From CAADGY01 sp900696665 (GTDB taxonomy: Bacteria > Acidobacteriota > Terriglobia > Bryobacterales > Bryobacteraceae): a DNA stretch of 64,000 nucleotides. Shown here piece after piece: positions 34,883-43,692 of this stretch. The position numbers and the translations under genes are program-made. Within the stretch, counting starts at the first letter, position 1. The number at the start of each line of letters is the position of its first letter. The stretch is taken from positions 1 to 64,000 of the forward strand of contig JAPSFM010000003.1 of NCBI GenBank assembly GCA_035063885.1, read 5' to 3'. A model generated the notes under the pieces. The model saw nothing but the letters and a program-made list of their open reading frames with translations, did no database searches and was not told the origin of the DNA.

Positions 34883-36130
34883 TCACCTGCTCCTCAAGAC
34901 TGTGATGATGTCATCGGCGGTGATCACGCCGGCCATCTTACCCTCTTCGTCAACCACTGGCAGCGTCAACAGATTGTATTTGTCGAACAGTTCCGTCACG
35001 CGGTCGCTCTTCTCGTTCACCGGAACGTGGATAAGGGTTTCGACAGCCAGGCTTTGAAGTGTAGTCGAGCCGGGAACGACGAACAGCTTTGCCAAAGGGA
35101 CGGCGCCGGTCAGCCTGCCGCCGGCGTCGACCAAAAAGATGGTGTTCAGAACTTCCAGCAGTTCCTCCTGTTTCTTCATTGCTTCAATGGCGCCGTCCAC
35201 CGTTGCACCCGGTTCCATCGAAACATACTCGGTATTCATCAGTCCGCCCGCCGTATTTTCGCCGAATTCGAGAAGTTCCTGCACCTCGCTCTTCGGCTCC
35301 ATCTCCATCTCTTCAAGGATCTCGTCCGAAGTTTCCTCTTCGAGTTCGGCGAGCACGTCCGCGGCCTGATCGGGAGACATCTCTTCTACAATATCGGCGG
35401 CCTTCTCCGCCTCCAGCGACTCGAGAATACTCACTTGGATTTCGGGGTCCACTTCGGAAAGTGCTTCGGCGGCCACTTCGCTGTCGATCGTACTGAAAAT
35501 CGCTTCGCGGTCCTCCGGACTCAATTCCTCGACAATATCGGCCAAGTCAGCCGGATGCATTTTCTCGAGCATCTGGTTTGAGATGTTCAGCCGCAGGCGC
35601 CGCTGCGGGTCGGACTCGACGATGTTGCAGAATTCCCAACGAATGGAGTTGGGAGCAATGGAGGACTGAAATCTTCGAATCAGTTTCCGTGGCGCCACCC
35701 CTTGCAGCAGCCGGCGGAGAATGCTGCGAATACCGATGTCCACTTCGACGATGCGCAATTCGTCATGGCCATCCACACGGCGGATGTCGAAGGTAATGTC
35801 GGTAACCCGGACCACTTTGCGCCCGTGCACATCGATAATCTGCTGGTCCAGCAAGTCGCGGTTCATCCGCAGCATGTATTCGTCGGAGTGGTACGGAGTA
35901 AGCTGCTCGTCGCGCAGGTGGATGCCATCGATGGAGATGGAGTGAACCTGGTCGTGACGGATCGTCAGCCACGCCCAGCCGCCACCGATCAGATAGCGGT
36001 CGACCCGCACCGGGTGGATCAAGGGAACGAGAGCCGCGTCGCGAATGCGGCCGATTCTCCGGCCCTTAAGGTCAAATACGGGCAATCCGATCAGTTCCGT
36101 AAGGTACAGGATGTGATCCGCCGTTGCCAT
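34883..36130 (-). CDS. PRC-MgtE_N-CBS protein, soluble magnesium-sensor-like regulator
   Basis: A 415-residue cytosolic protein. Two PRC-barrel-like segments (about 12-65 and 96-140) precede an MgtE N-terminal superhelical domain (about 185-290, with HPADLADIVEELSPEDREAIF) and a CBS pair (about 298-412, TAGGLMNTEYV and PVVDEEGKMAGVITADD). In MgtE channels these last domains sense intracellular magnesium and close the pore, but the MgtE membrane domain is absent here. ATG at 36130 (GGAG seven bases upstream) is preferred to the longer frame. Position directly before the Nramp-type transporter gene suggests a sensor that gates that transporter in trans. Confidence 0.85.
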   Translation of the reverse strand: MATADHILYLTELIGLPVFDLKGRRIGRIRDAALVPLIHPVRVDRYLIGGGWAWLTIRHDQVHSISIDGIHLRDEQLTPYHSDEYMLRMNRDLLDQQIIDVHGRKVVRVTDITFDIRRVDGHDELRIVEVDIGIRSILRRLLQGVAPRKLIRRFQSSIAPNSIRWEFCNIVESDPQRRLRLNISNQMLEKMHPADLADIVEELSPEDREAIFSTIDSEVAAEALSEVDPEIQVSILESLEAEKAADIVEEMSPDQAADVLAELEEETSDEILEEMEMEPKSEVQELLEFGENTAGGLMNTEYVSMEPGATVDGAIEAMKKQEELLEVLNTIFLVDAGGRLTGAVPLAKLFVVPGSTTLQSLAVETLIHVPVNEKSDRVTELFDKYNLLTLPVVDEEGKMAGVITADDIITVLRSR

Positions 36131-36332
36131 CGTCGCGCTCCAATAGGAAACCGAGAGCGCGCCAACCTTAAGCTCCGGCCAAGCGGCCATTCCGGTGCGC
36201 TCTACATTGCTGATTCGCTCATTCTCACTATGCCCCAAGGCCCGGAGGAGCCGCAACAAAATTCAAGTTCGTCACTCGTTTCAGCCCTATGTAATCCTGG
36301 TTCCGCGCATTGCGCCGCGGGAGTCCGGTAGA

Positions 36333-37490
36333 ATGGGCTTATCGATGCCCTCTCCGCTGGTACGCGGGCTATTTGCCATTATCATTATCGCGTTGGTGGT
36401 GCTGGTCCACCTGAAGCTGCTTCGATGGGTAACCGAATCGCATACACGCCGCCGTTCCGTCACATGGCTTCTCCGGGGCCTGGCCGTGCTTTCTGCGTCT
36501 TGGATTCTAGCAAGCGTGTTCGTTCGCAGGGCGCCCGGGCTCGACTACGTTCCGGTGTGGCTCGCCTGGATATTCGGGTTAGGAATTACCTGGGGTTTTT
36601 GCAGCCTGCTGGTTCTGGGTCTTAGCGTGATCTGGCGGCGATTGCCTGCATTCAACCCGCGGCGCAGAGGTTTTCTCTTGGCCTCCCGCACTGCCCTGAT
36701 TGCCGCACCCGCGGCGGTTGCCGGGTTTGGCGTTTTCATCGGGCGCAAGGACATTGGCCTTCGCGAGATCAATCTGCGGATGGCGGCCCTACCGAAGGAC
36801 CTGGATGGCTTCCGGCTCGTTCAACTGAGCGATATTCACCTGGGCCCATTTTTTTCCCGCGACGATCTGGCCCGCGCCGTGGACATGGCGAACGAGACAC
36901 GCGCTCATTTAGCGGTTGTAACGGGCGATTTGATCACCAGGAGGGGAGACCCGCTCGACACCTGCCTCAAGGAATTGTCGCGCCTGAAAGCGGATTTCGG
37001 CATCTGGGGCTGTATGGGAAACCACGAGACCTATGCCAATACCGAGGACTACACCGAACGGGAAGGCGCGCGCCGGGGTATCGGGTTCCTCCGGCAGAGA
37101 GCGCACTGGTTTTCGAAAGGATCCGCGCGGCTGAATCTTGCCGGTGTCGATTATCAGTCCGTTCGTAGACCGTATCTTGAAAATGCCGAATCGTTAGTGG
37201 CTCCCGATTCTTTCAACATCCTGTTGTCTCACAATCCGGACGTTCTTCCCATGGCCGCGCGCAAGGGGTTTGACCTCACCATCGCCGGACACACCCACGG
37301 CGGCCAGATTAACGTGGAAATATTGGCGCAAAATATCAGTCTCGCGCGCTTTATCACGCCGTACGTTTACGGAACGTACCGGGCAGGGGAATCGGCTCTG
37401 TACGTAACCCGGGGGCTGGGTACGGTGGGTGTTCCTGCACGCCTCGGCGCCCCACCGGAGGTGGCTCTCATACGCCTGTGCGCTACCTGA
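36333..37490 (+). CDS. Membrane-anchored calcineurin-like metallophosphatase
   Basis: A 385-residue protein with four predicted transmembrane segments (about 10-27, 43-62, 73-97 and 114-136) and a metallophosphoesterase domain from about 150. The metal-binding signature is complete: D167-x-H169 (SDIHLG), GDL at 198-200, GNHE at 229-232, then SHNPD and GHTHGG near 315. Family members with this layout (YkuE/YaeI-like) hydrolyse UDP-diacylglucosamine-type lipids or other phosphoesters; the substrate is not known here. ATG at 36333 has GGGAG nine bases upstream. The last 13 bp overlap the next phosphatase gene. Confidence 0.85.
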   Translation: MGLSMPSPLVRGLFAIIIIALVVLVHLKLLRWVTESHTRRRSVTWLLRGLAVLSASWILASVFVRRAPGLDYVPVWLAWIFGLGITWGFCSLLVLGLSVIWRRLPAFNPRRRGFLLASRTALIAAPAAVAGFGVFIGRKDIGLREINLRMAALPKDLDGFRLVQLSDIHLGPFFSRDDLARAVDMANETRAHLAVVTGDLITRRGDPLDTCLKELSRLKADFGIWGCMGNHETYANTEDYTEREGARRGIGFLRQRAHWFSKGSARLNLAGVDYQSVRRPYLENAESLVAPDSFNILLSHNPDVLPMAARKGFDLTIAGHTHGGQINVEILAQNISLARFITPYVYGTYRAGESALYVTRGLGTVGVPARLGAPPEVALIRLCAT

Positions 37491-38218
37491 TTGTCAGTGA
37501 CATCCATTCGAACCTGGAAGCGCTCCAGGCCGTTCTGAGAGAGGCTGAGTCTCAGTATGAACGTGTAATTTGTTGTGGAGACCTCGTCGGCTACGGCGCC
37601 GATCCCAACGCGGTTCTCGACTGGGCGCGCGTCAGCCTGTCAGCCGTGGTTCGGGGCAATCACGATAAAGCGGCCGTGGGGGGGAATGAACTGGAATGGT
37701 TCAACCCCATCGCGCGAGCCTCCGCCACCTGGACCCAGCAGACGCTCACGGAGGAGAATCTCGCCTGGCTCGCCGGGCTCCCCAAAGGACCGGCACACGT
37801 GGAAGGATTTCAGATCCTGCACGGTTCGCCCCTCGATGAAGACGACTACTTGATCAACACCTACGATGTGACACACATCTCACCCTATCTCGAAGCCCAG
37901 GTTTCGTTCTTCGGTCACACACACCTGCAGGGCGGCTTTCTGTGCCACCGCAGGGGTATCAAAAGAATCGACAGGGTCCCCGACGAGGAAGACGAGGTGG
38001 TGCTGGAACTCGACCCCGACCTGTATTACCTCATCAATCCCGGATCCGTCGGACAGCCCCGGGACAAAGACCCGCGCGCGGCGTGGCTTCTTTATTCGCC
38101 TCAGGAACGGTTGGTGTGCTATCGCCGTACAACCTACGATGTCGAACGGGCGCAGGAAAAGATCAGACGTGCGGGTCTACCGCACGGACTGGCGGAACGG
38201 CTGGCGGTAGGGCGGTGA
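37478..38218 (+). CDS. Metallophosphoesterase, YfcE/MJ0936-like
   Basis: Soluble binuclear metallophosphatase of 246 aa starting at GTG. Ligand motifs in order are SDIHSNLEA, CCGDLVGYG, VRGNHDKA, ILHGSP and FGHTHLQG; all are intact. YGADPNAVL and the C-terminal NPGSVGQPRDKDPRA are typical of the bacterial MPP subfamily acting on small phosphodiesters or proteins. The start overlaps the preceding membrane phosphatase by 13 bp, so the two are translationally coupled and may act on the same or successive phosphoesters. Confidence 0.88.
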   Translation: MRYLIVSDIHSNLEALQAVLREAESQYERVICCGDLVGYGADPNAVLDWARVSLSAVVRGNHDKAAVGGNELEWFNPIARASATWTQQTLTEENLAWLAGLPKGPAHVEGFQILHGSPLDEDDYLINTYDVTHISPYLEAQVSFFGHTHLQGGFLCHRRGIKRIDRVPDEEDEVVLELDPDLYYLINPGSVGQPRDKDPRAAWLLYSPQERLVCYRRTTYDVERAQEKIRRAGLPHGLAERLAVGR

Positions 38219-38249
38219 GCCCGCCACCTCCGCCAGGATAGCGGCTACA

Positions 38250-38507
38250 CTAGCCGGAGCGCTTCCGGGCGGCTTCCGCAGCCATCTTCTTGTGGAGCGC
38301 CACCATCAGCCTGTTATGAACTTCCGGCGGAATCACTTGCGGTTCGAGCCCTTTGTAAACCTGAAGGGTTTTCTTCGTGGTATCCACGATCACGAAGCAA
38401 TTAGGGCACTCCGTTACGTGCCTTTCCAGGTTCTCCCGGAGCTCCTTATCGACCGTCTGATCCAGGTATCCGTTCAGCTCGTTAAGGAACTCTTTACAGG
38501 TAAGCAA
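38250..38507 (-). CDS. Soluble zinc-finger anti-sigma factor
   Basis: An 85-residue protein with the zinc-binding anti-sigma signature H30-x3-C34-x2-C37 (ERHVTECPNC) after CKEFLNELNGYLD. There is no membrane segment, so the usual proteolytic release from the membrane is unlikely; direct sensing, for example redox at the Cys pair, is more plausible. The C-terminal half is helical and basic. Its gene overlaps the end of the ECF sigma factor gene by 14 bp, the usual arrangement for a cognate pair. Confidence 0.85.
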   Translation of the reverse strand: MLTCKEFLNELNGYLDQTVDKELRENLERHVTECPNCFVIVDTTKKTLQVYKGLEPQVIPPEVHNRLMVALHKKMAAEAARKRSG

Positions 38508-39117
38508 AAACGTCGTCCCCTTTTCGCCTGAATTGGCGCGTCAGTTTCTCACGAAGCTGCAACCGGGCGCGAAGCAGGCGGCTCTTGACCGCCGGAACCG
38601 AGATGTTCATCGCTTCGGCTGTTTCTTCCGTGGATAACTCCTCAACGTCGCGCAATAAGAAAACAGTCCTGAACGCCGGCTTCAAGCTGTCTACTGCGTG
38701 TTCCAGAATCCGGCGCAATTCCTCCTGCGAATACTGGTGCTCGGGATTTTCCTCCCAAACCGCAATCTCGCGAACGACTGTCTCCTCTCCTGTATCGATG
38801 TTTTCGTCCATTGAAACGGTTCGATCACTTTTGCGCTTTCTCAACTTCATCAGGGATTCGTTCACGGCAATCCGCACGATCCAGGTGTAGAACTTGGATT
38901 GACCTTGAAAATCAGCGAGATGGCTGTAAGCCTTCAAAAAGGCTTCCTGGAGTACATCTTCGGCATCCTCGTCGTTCTGAGTGATATGCTTGGCGAGCCT
39001 GTAAATCTTTCTTTCGTAACGGTTTACCAGCTCGGTGAAAGCTTCCGTTTCACCATTCTTCGCGCGTTCGACCAGATCCGCCTCATCGAACACTTCTGTT
39101 TGGCTGGGGGGTGGCAT
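38494..39117 (-). CDS. ECF sigma factor, RpoE-like
   Basis: Alternative sigma factor of 207 aa with region 2 (LVNRYERKIYRLAKHITQND through WIVRIAVNESLMKLRKR) and region 4 (ELSTEETAEAMNISVPAVKSRLLRARLQLREKL) and no region 1 or 3. ATG at 39117 is chosen for family length, although no good ribosome site precedes it; the long upstream frame is out of character. The overlapping zinc-finger gene is its likely anti-sigma. The divergent gene 151 bp away begins an RND efflux pair, a plausible but unproven target. Confidence 0.88.
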   Translation of the reverse strand: MPPPSQTEVFDEADLVERAKNGETEAFTELVNRYERKIYRLAKHITQNDEDAEDVLQEAFLKAYSHLADFQGQSKFYTWIVRIAVNESLMKLRKRKSDRTVSMDENIDTGEETVVREIAVWEENPEHQYSQEELRRILEHAVDSLKPAFRTVFLLRDVEELSTEETAEAMNISVPAVKSRLLRARLQLREKLTRQFRRKGDDVFAYL

Positions 39118-39249
39118 TTTTACTATTAGGTGTGTACTGAATACTACTATAGCAACGCGAGCGTTTGGCCTCTCAAAGCGCTTCCGCAGAGATGAAGTTT
39201 TTTTCTTAATAGCGGTACCGAAACCGCTTCGAGATACGCCAGTATATAG

Positions 39250-39262
39250 AGAGGACTCCTCT
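39250..39262. promoter_or_regulatory. Palindrome before the second RND operon
   Basis: AGAGGA-C-TCCTCT forms a perfect 6-bp inverted repeat around one base, ending six bases before the adaptor ATG at 39269. It covers the only ribosome-site-like purine stretch, so binding here could block translation or transcription. A separate inverted repeat, AGCGGT-ACCGAA-ACCGCT, lies at 39211-39228. Confidence 0.35.
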
Positions 39263-39268
39263 GTTTGA

Positions 39269-40447
39269 ATGAAGCATCCCGGTAAAATCTTAGCTATTTG
39301 CGCGTTCTTTGCCCTAATCAGCCTGGGTGCGTACCGCATCTGGCAGGCATACGAGAGACGAGGCACCCCGGCGACGGCCAAAGCCGCCGGCAGGTCCAGA
39401 GTGGTCAGCGTGGAGGTGGACAAGGCAAGATCTGGCACCGTCCGGCAGGAAGTTCTGCTTACCGGCTCCCTGAAGCCGAAAGAGCAGGTGGATGTCGTCG
39501 CCAAGGCCACGGGCCGGCTGGTACGCCTGCTGGTTCATGTGGGGGACCGCGTTGAAGCCGGCGATCTTATCGCGGAACTCGAGGATGACGAGGTCGAACA
39601 GCAGGTAAACCGGGCCATTGCTGCCCAGGCTGTAGCGGCTGCGTCCGCCGCCCAGCGCGAAGCGGAACTCTCCAACGCGAAATCTGATCTCAACCGTCAG
39701 CAAAGCCTGTTCGACGAAGGCCTTGTGTCCAGGCGCGACCTGGAAGCTCAACAGACCGCGATGCAGGTAGTGCAATCGCAGTTGCAACTGGCACGTGCTC
39801 AGGAACGCCAGGCTCAGGCCGAGTTGAATGAACTCAAGATCCAGTTGCAGCAGACCCGGATTTACGCGCCCATGGCGGGTTCGGTGGCGAGGCGTTATGT
39901 CGACCCTGGGGCGCTTCTTGGTCCTTCTACACCCATCGTTAACCTGGTGAACCTCTCCGTAATGGTTACCGTGGCGAACGTGCCGGAGCGGGACATCGGC
40001 AACATAAGGGTCGGGAATACGGCGATCGTCAAAGTAGATGCCTTCGGAGGAGAGGATTTTCAGGGCCGTGTGGTTCGGATCAGCCCCGTGCTCGACGCCG
40101 CCACCCGCAGCGCTTCGGTTGAAGTGGAGATTCCAAACCGTGGCGGCCGCCTGAAGGCGGAGATGTTTGCCCGTGTGATGCTGGATCTGGCGACATTTCG
40201 TGAATCGGTACTGATTCCGCGGGCCGCTCTGGTCTATCGCGGCCAGCAGCCCGGGGTATACATTCCGAAGGGTAATCAGGCTGAATTTCGCCCTATCGAA
40301 ACCGGTCTGACGCAGGGCGAACGCGTGGAAGTGCTGGCCAACCTTTTGCCCGGCACCAGCATCGTGACCAGCGGTGCGACCATGCTCGGCGAGGGTGACC
40401 AGATTCGAATAACAGGCGGGCGGGCAGCGGAGGAGAAACCGGAATAG
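39269..40447 (+). CDS. RND efflux periplasmic adaptor with N-terminal membrane anchor
   Basis: Membrane fusion protein of 392 aa held by one N-terminal transmembrane helix (about residues 7-24) instead of a lipid. The lipoyl halves (VVAKATGRLVRLLVHVGDRVEAGD and YAPMAGSVARRYVDPGALLG) flank an alpha-helical hairpin rich in Q and A (about 100-185). The C-terminal domains are the beta-barrel (GNTAIVKVDAFGGEDFQGRV) and membrane-proximal part. It is divergent from the ECF sigma factor gene and followed after six bases by the pump gene. No outer-membrane factor is encoded next to it. Confidence 0.9.
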   Translation: MKHPGKILAICAFFALISLGAYRIWQAYERRGTPATAKAAGRSRVVSVEVDKARSGTVRQEVLLTGSLKPKEQVDVVAKATGRLVRLLVHVGDRVEAGDLIAELEDDEVEQQVNRAIAAQAVAAASAAQREAELSNAKSDLNRQQSLFDEGLVSRRDLEAQQTAMQVVQSQLQLARAQERQAQAELNELKIQLQQTRIYAPMAGSVARRYVDPGALLGPSTPIVNLVNLSVMVTVANVPERDIGNIRVGNTAIVKVDAFGGEDFQGRVVRISPVLDAATRSASVEVEIPNRGGRLKAEMFARVMLDLATFRESVLIPRAALVYRGQQPGVYIPKGNQAEFRPIETGLTQGERVEVLANLLPGTSIVTSGATMLGEGDQIRITGGRAAEEKPE

Positions 40448-40453
40448 CGCGCC

Positions 40454-43400
40454 ATGAGTCTTCCTGAATTTTCCGTCAACCGCCCCGTGACCACGCTCAT
40501 GGCGTGTCTCATTCTGATTCTGCTGGGAGGCATCGCTTTTGTCCGTCTTCCCGTGGATCTGATGCCGGAACTGGTGTATCCCACGATCAGCGTCCGCGCC
40601 GAATACCCCGGCGTGGCCCCGGAGGAAATGGAAACGCTCGTGGCGCGCCCGCTCGAGGAAGCATTCGCCTCGGCTCCCGGCGTGGAGGAGATTACCTCAA
40701 ACTCCAGCGAAGGGATCACGCAGGTTCGTGTTGGGTTTGAATACGGTGTGGATATCGACGAGGCGGCTAACGAACTTCGCATCCGCCTGGACCGCCGGCG
40801 CGGTACGCTGCCGCAGGACATGGAGCCCCCGGTGATGTTCAAGTTCGACGTTTCCCAGCGCCCCATCATGTTCCTGACCGTGGCCGCCAAGGACATGAAT
40901 CCCAAGACGCTGAGGTACTTCGTTGAGAAACAGATTCAATACAGGCTCGAACGGGTGCCCGGTGTCGCACAGTTCACGGTTCGCGGAGGACTGCGGCGTG
41001 AGATCCACGTCGATCTCGACCTGACGAAACTGCGCGCGCTCGACCTCTCCGTCAACCAAATCGTGGACCTGGTACGCCGTGAGAATCTGAACCGGCCGGT
41101 GGGACCGGTGGAAGAGGGCAGGTTCGAAGTACTGCTGAGGACGAAAGGGGAATTCGATAATCTCGATGAGATCCGGAACCTGGTGCTTACCACACGAGCC
41201 GGGGTTCCCGTTTATCTGAGGGACGTCGCTAACGTCGAGGATTCACACGAGGAGATCCGGCAATTGGTGAGCGTCGATGGCGCCGCGGCAGTCCGGCTTT
41301 TCGTCTACAAGCAATCCGGCGCGAATACCGTAACGGTCGCCGATGCGGTCTGGGATGAAGTTGGCCGAATTCATCGTGACTACCCCAGTGTGCGCATTTC
41401 CGCCACTGGCGACACCTCGGAATTCATAAAGGCTTCCATCGGCAACCTGAAGAGTTCCGCAATCATGGGCTCGATTCTCGCCGTCGTGATCCTTCTGTTG
41501 TTCCTCAGAAGTTTCTCGAGTGTTCTCATTATTGCTATTGCAATTCCGGTCTCGGTGATTGCGACGTTTGCGCTGATGTTCTTCGCGGGTTTCACACTCA
41601 ACACGGTGTCTTTCGGCGGCTTGGCTCTCGGGGTCGGCATGCTCGTCGACAACGCGATCGTGGTGCTTGAAAACATCTTCCGGCACCGGCAAAAAGGAAC
41701 TGGAACGAAGGAAGCCGCGGTGAGAGGCAGCGGGCAGGTGGGACTTGCGATTGCCGCGTCCACCTTTACCACGATTGCGGTCTTTGTTCCCGTATTTTTC
41801 CTGAGCGGAATGTCGGTCGTGACATTCCAGCAGCTCGCTTATGTTGTATCGTTTTCGCTGCTTTGTTCGTTGTTTGTGGCGTTGACGATCGTGCCAATGC
41901 TCTGCTCGAAGTATCTCCGTGTCAACGAAGCCGCCGCCCGGCGTCCGGGGGTGTTTGGTGCGATTTACCGGTGGATGGGAGATGTGCAGGACAGGCTGGC
42001 AGAAAGGTACGGAAACTCCATCCAGTGGGCGCTCGATCATCCGAGAAGCGTGTTGGCGACAGCCGTTTTGCTTCTGGTTGGCAGCCTGGTGATCGCGCCG
42101 CTGATTGGTGTGGAACTGGTGCCGGAGGCGGACGAGGGTGAGGTTCGCGTCGATGTCGAGTTGGAGCCCGGCACGAGAGTAGAGGTAACCGACGCCCTGA
42201 TGCGGCGCCTGCAGCGTGTTGTGCGCGAGAACGTTCCCGAACTGAAAACGCTGATGGTGGAGAGCGGCAGCGGCGGCGGTTGGTCCGGCGGCGGTACACA
42301 CATCGGCGAACTGCGTATCCGTCTCGTCGACATGGACCAGCGGGAACGCAGCGCGAAGGAAATCGCCAACTCGCTTCGTCCAAAGCTGCTGATTCAGCCC
42401 GGCGTGATCGTCAGGACGCGCGTCAGCAGCGGATCTTTCATGATGGGGAGCAGGAGCGGAGGCGGAGACCGCCTTTCGGTTGAAATCCGGGGCCACGATA
42501 TGGCGATGCTGCAAGATCTCTCCTATAAGGTGCGCGACGCGATGTTGTCTGTTCCCGGTGTGCCCGAAGTTCAGATCAGCCGCCGTCCGGGAATGCCCGA
42601 GATGCTGCTGAGTATCGACCGTCTGAAAGCATCCACCATGGGGCTGAACGTCTCCGATATCGCTGATGCGATGGAGACCGCGGTGGGAGGACGCCGCACC
42701 TCGATGTACCGCCAGGAGGGAGATGAGTTCAACATCCTGGTGCGCTTGCAGGAGAGGGACCGGCTGGCATTGGCTCAGGTAGGTAAGATCCCTTTGGCAA
42801 CGCCCGTCGGCCCCACCATTCCCGCCGAATCGGTCGTTCAAATGAGGCGGCAGGAAGGCCCGGTTACGATCGAGCGCAAAGACCAGGAGCGCATCGTGAC
42901 CGTATCGGGCACTCTCGGCGACCGCGACCTGGGTAGCGTCGTGCGGGACCTGAGTGCGAAGCTCCGCGAGATTCCGAAACCCATGGGATACGACTTCACA
43001 TTCGGCGGCGAGTACGAGGAACAACAGGAGACATTCAAGGAGTTGACGTTCGCGGCTATCCTGGCGCTGATTCTGGTCTACATGGTGATGGCGTCACAGT
43101 TTGAGTCTCTGCGCGACCCTTTCATTATCCTGTTCTCCATCCCGCTGGCCGCCGTGGGTGTGATCGCAATTCTCGTAATTACGAACACCACGTTCAATAT
43201 GCAGGGGTTCCTCGGCGTCATCATTCTGGTTGGCATCGTCGTGAATAATGCCATTATTCTGATCGATTACATGAACCAGTTGCGGCGCCAATCGGGGTAC
43301 TCGGTGCGCGACGCGATCGTCACGGGCGGCACGCGCCGGTTGCGGCCCATCCTGATGACGACCACCACCACCGTACTGGGCCTCGTCCCCATGGCTCTCG

Positions 43401-43603
43401 GTATCGGTGAGGGATCGGAACTTCAGGCTCCGCTCGCCCGTGTGGTCATCGGGGGGTTGACCACCTCCACTCTGATCACGTTGATTGTCATCCCGGTGGT
43501 CTACTCGATGTTTGAAGAGCGTTCGGAGAGAGCCAAATCTAAAGTGCTCCAAAGCGTTCAGACGGCGGGCGATCTCACACCCGTAGAGTCGCAGGGGGAT
43601 TGA
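40454..43603 (+). CDS. RND efflux pump inner-membrane subunit
   Basis: A 1049-residue RND transporter with the usual 12 helices in two halves and large periplasmic loops. It begins SLPEFSVNRPVTTLMACLILILLGG and includes PVDLMPELVYPTISV and the late MTTTTTVLGLVPMALG. In helix 4 the aspartate pair of AcrB is replaced by Asp-Asn (GMLVDNAIVVLEN); the charged Asp is kept, a frequent feature in this broader group. Together with the adaptor it forms a two-gene system that must borrow an outer-membrane channel, perhaps the OprM-like one from the other operon. Confidence 0.9.
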   Translation: MSLPEFSVNRPVTTLMACLILILLGGIAFVRLPVDLMPELVYPTISVRAEYPGVAPEEMETLVARPLEEAFASAPGVEEITSNSSEGITQVRVGFEYGVDIDEAANELRIRLDRRRGTLPQDMEPPVMFKFDVSQRPIMFLTVAAKDMNPKTLRYFVEKQIQYRLERVPGVAQFTVRGGLRREIHVDLDLTKLRALDLSVNQIVDLVRRENLNRPVGPVEEGRFEVLLRTKGEFDNLDEIRNLVLTTRAGVPVYLRDVANVEDSHEEIRQLVSVDGAAAVRLFVYKQSGANTVTVADAVWDEVGRIHRDYPSVRISATGDTSEFIKASIGNLKSSAIMGSILAVVILLLFLRSFSSVLIIAIAIPVSVIATFALMFFAGFTLNTVSFGGLALGVGMLVDNAIVVLENIFRHRQKGTGTKEAAVRGSGQVGLAIAASTFTTIAVFVPVFFLSGMSVVTFQQLAYVVSFSLLCSLFVALTIVPMLCSKYLRVNEAAARRPGVFGAIYRWMGDVQDRLAERYGNSIQWALDHPRSVLATAVLLLVGSLVIAPLIGVELVPEADEGEVRVDVELEPGTRVEVTDALMRRLQRVVRENVPELKTLMVESGSGGGWSGGGTHIGELRIRLVDMDQRERSAKEIANSLRPKLLIQPGVIVRTRVSSGSFMMGSRSGGGDRLSVEIRGHDMAMLQDLSYKVRDAMLSVPGVPEVQISRRPGMPEMLLSIDRLKASTMGLNVSDIADAMETAVGGRRTSMYRQEGDEFNILVRLQERDRLALAQVGKIPLATPVGPTIPAESVVQMRRQEGPVTIERKDQERIVTVSGTLGDRDLGSVVRDLSAKLREIPKPMGYDFTFGGEYEEQQETFKELTFAAILALILVYMVMASQFESLRDPFIILFSIPLAAVGVIAILVITNTTFNMQGFLGVIILVGIVVNNAIILIDYMNQLRRQSGYSVRDAIVTGGTRRLRPILMTTTTTVLGLVPMALGIGEGSELQAPLARVVIGGLTTSTLITLIVIPVVYSMFEERSERAKSKVLQSVQTAGDLTPVESQGD

Positions 43604-43692
43604 CGCACAAGCCGCGCCCGGCTCTCCTATTCACGCGTTGGCTGGCTCCGTGGCGGCTCGCCGCTTGTTACCATCAGATTTTTGGAGCATAA

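Noticed and set aside
41243..43024. 593-codon minus-strand frame opposite the second RND pump
   Set aside because: The pump frame has clear family motifs throughout; the opposite frame has none and is His/Asp/Gln-rich, so it is a shadow.
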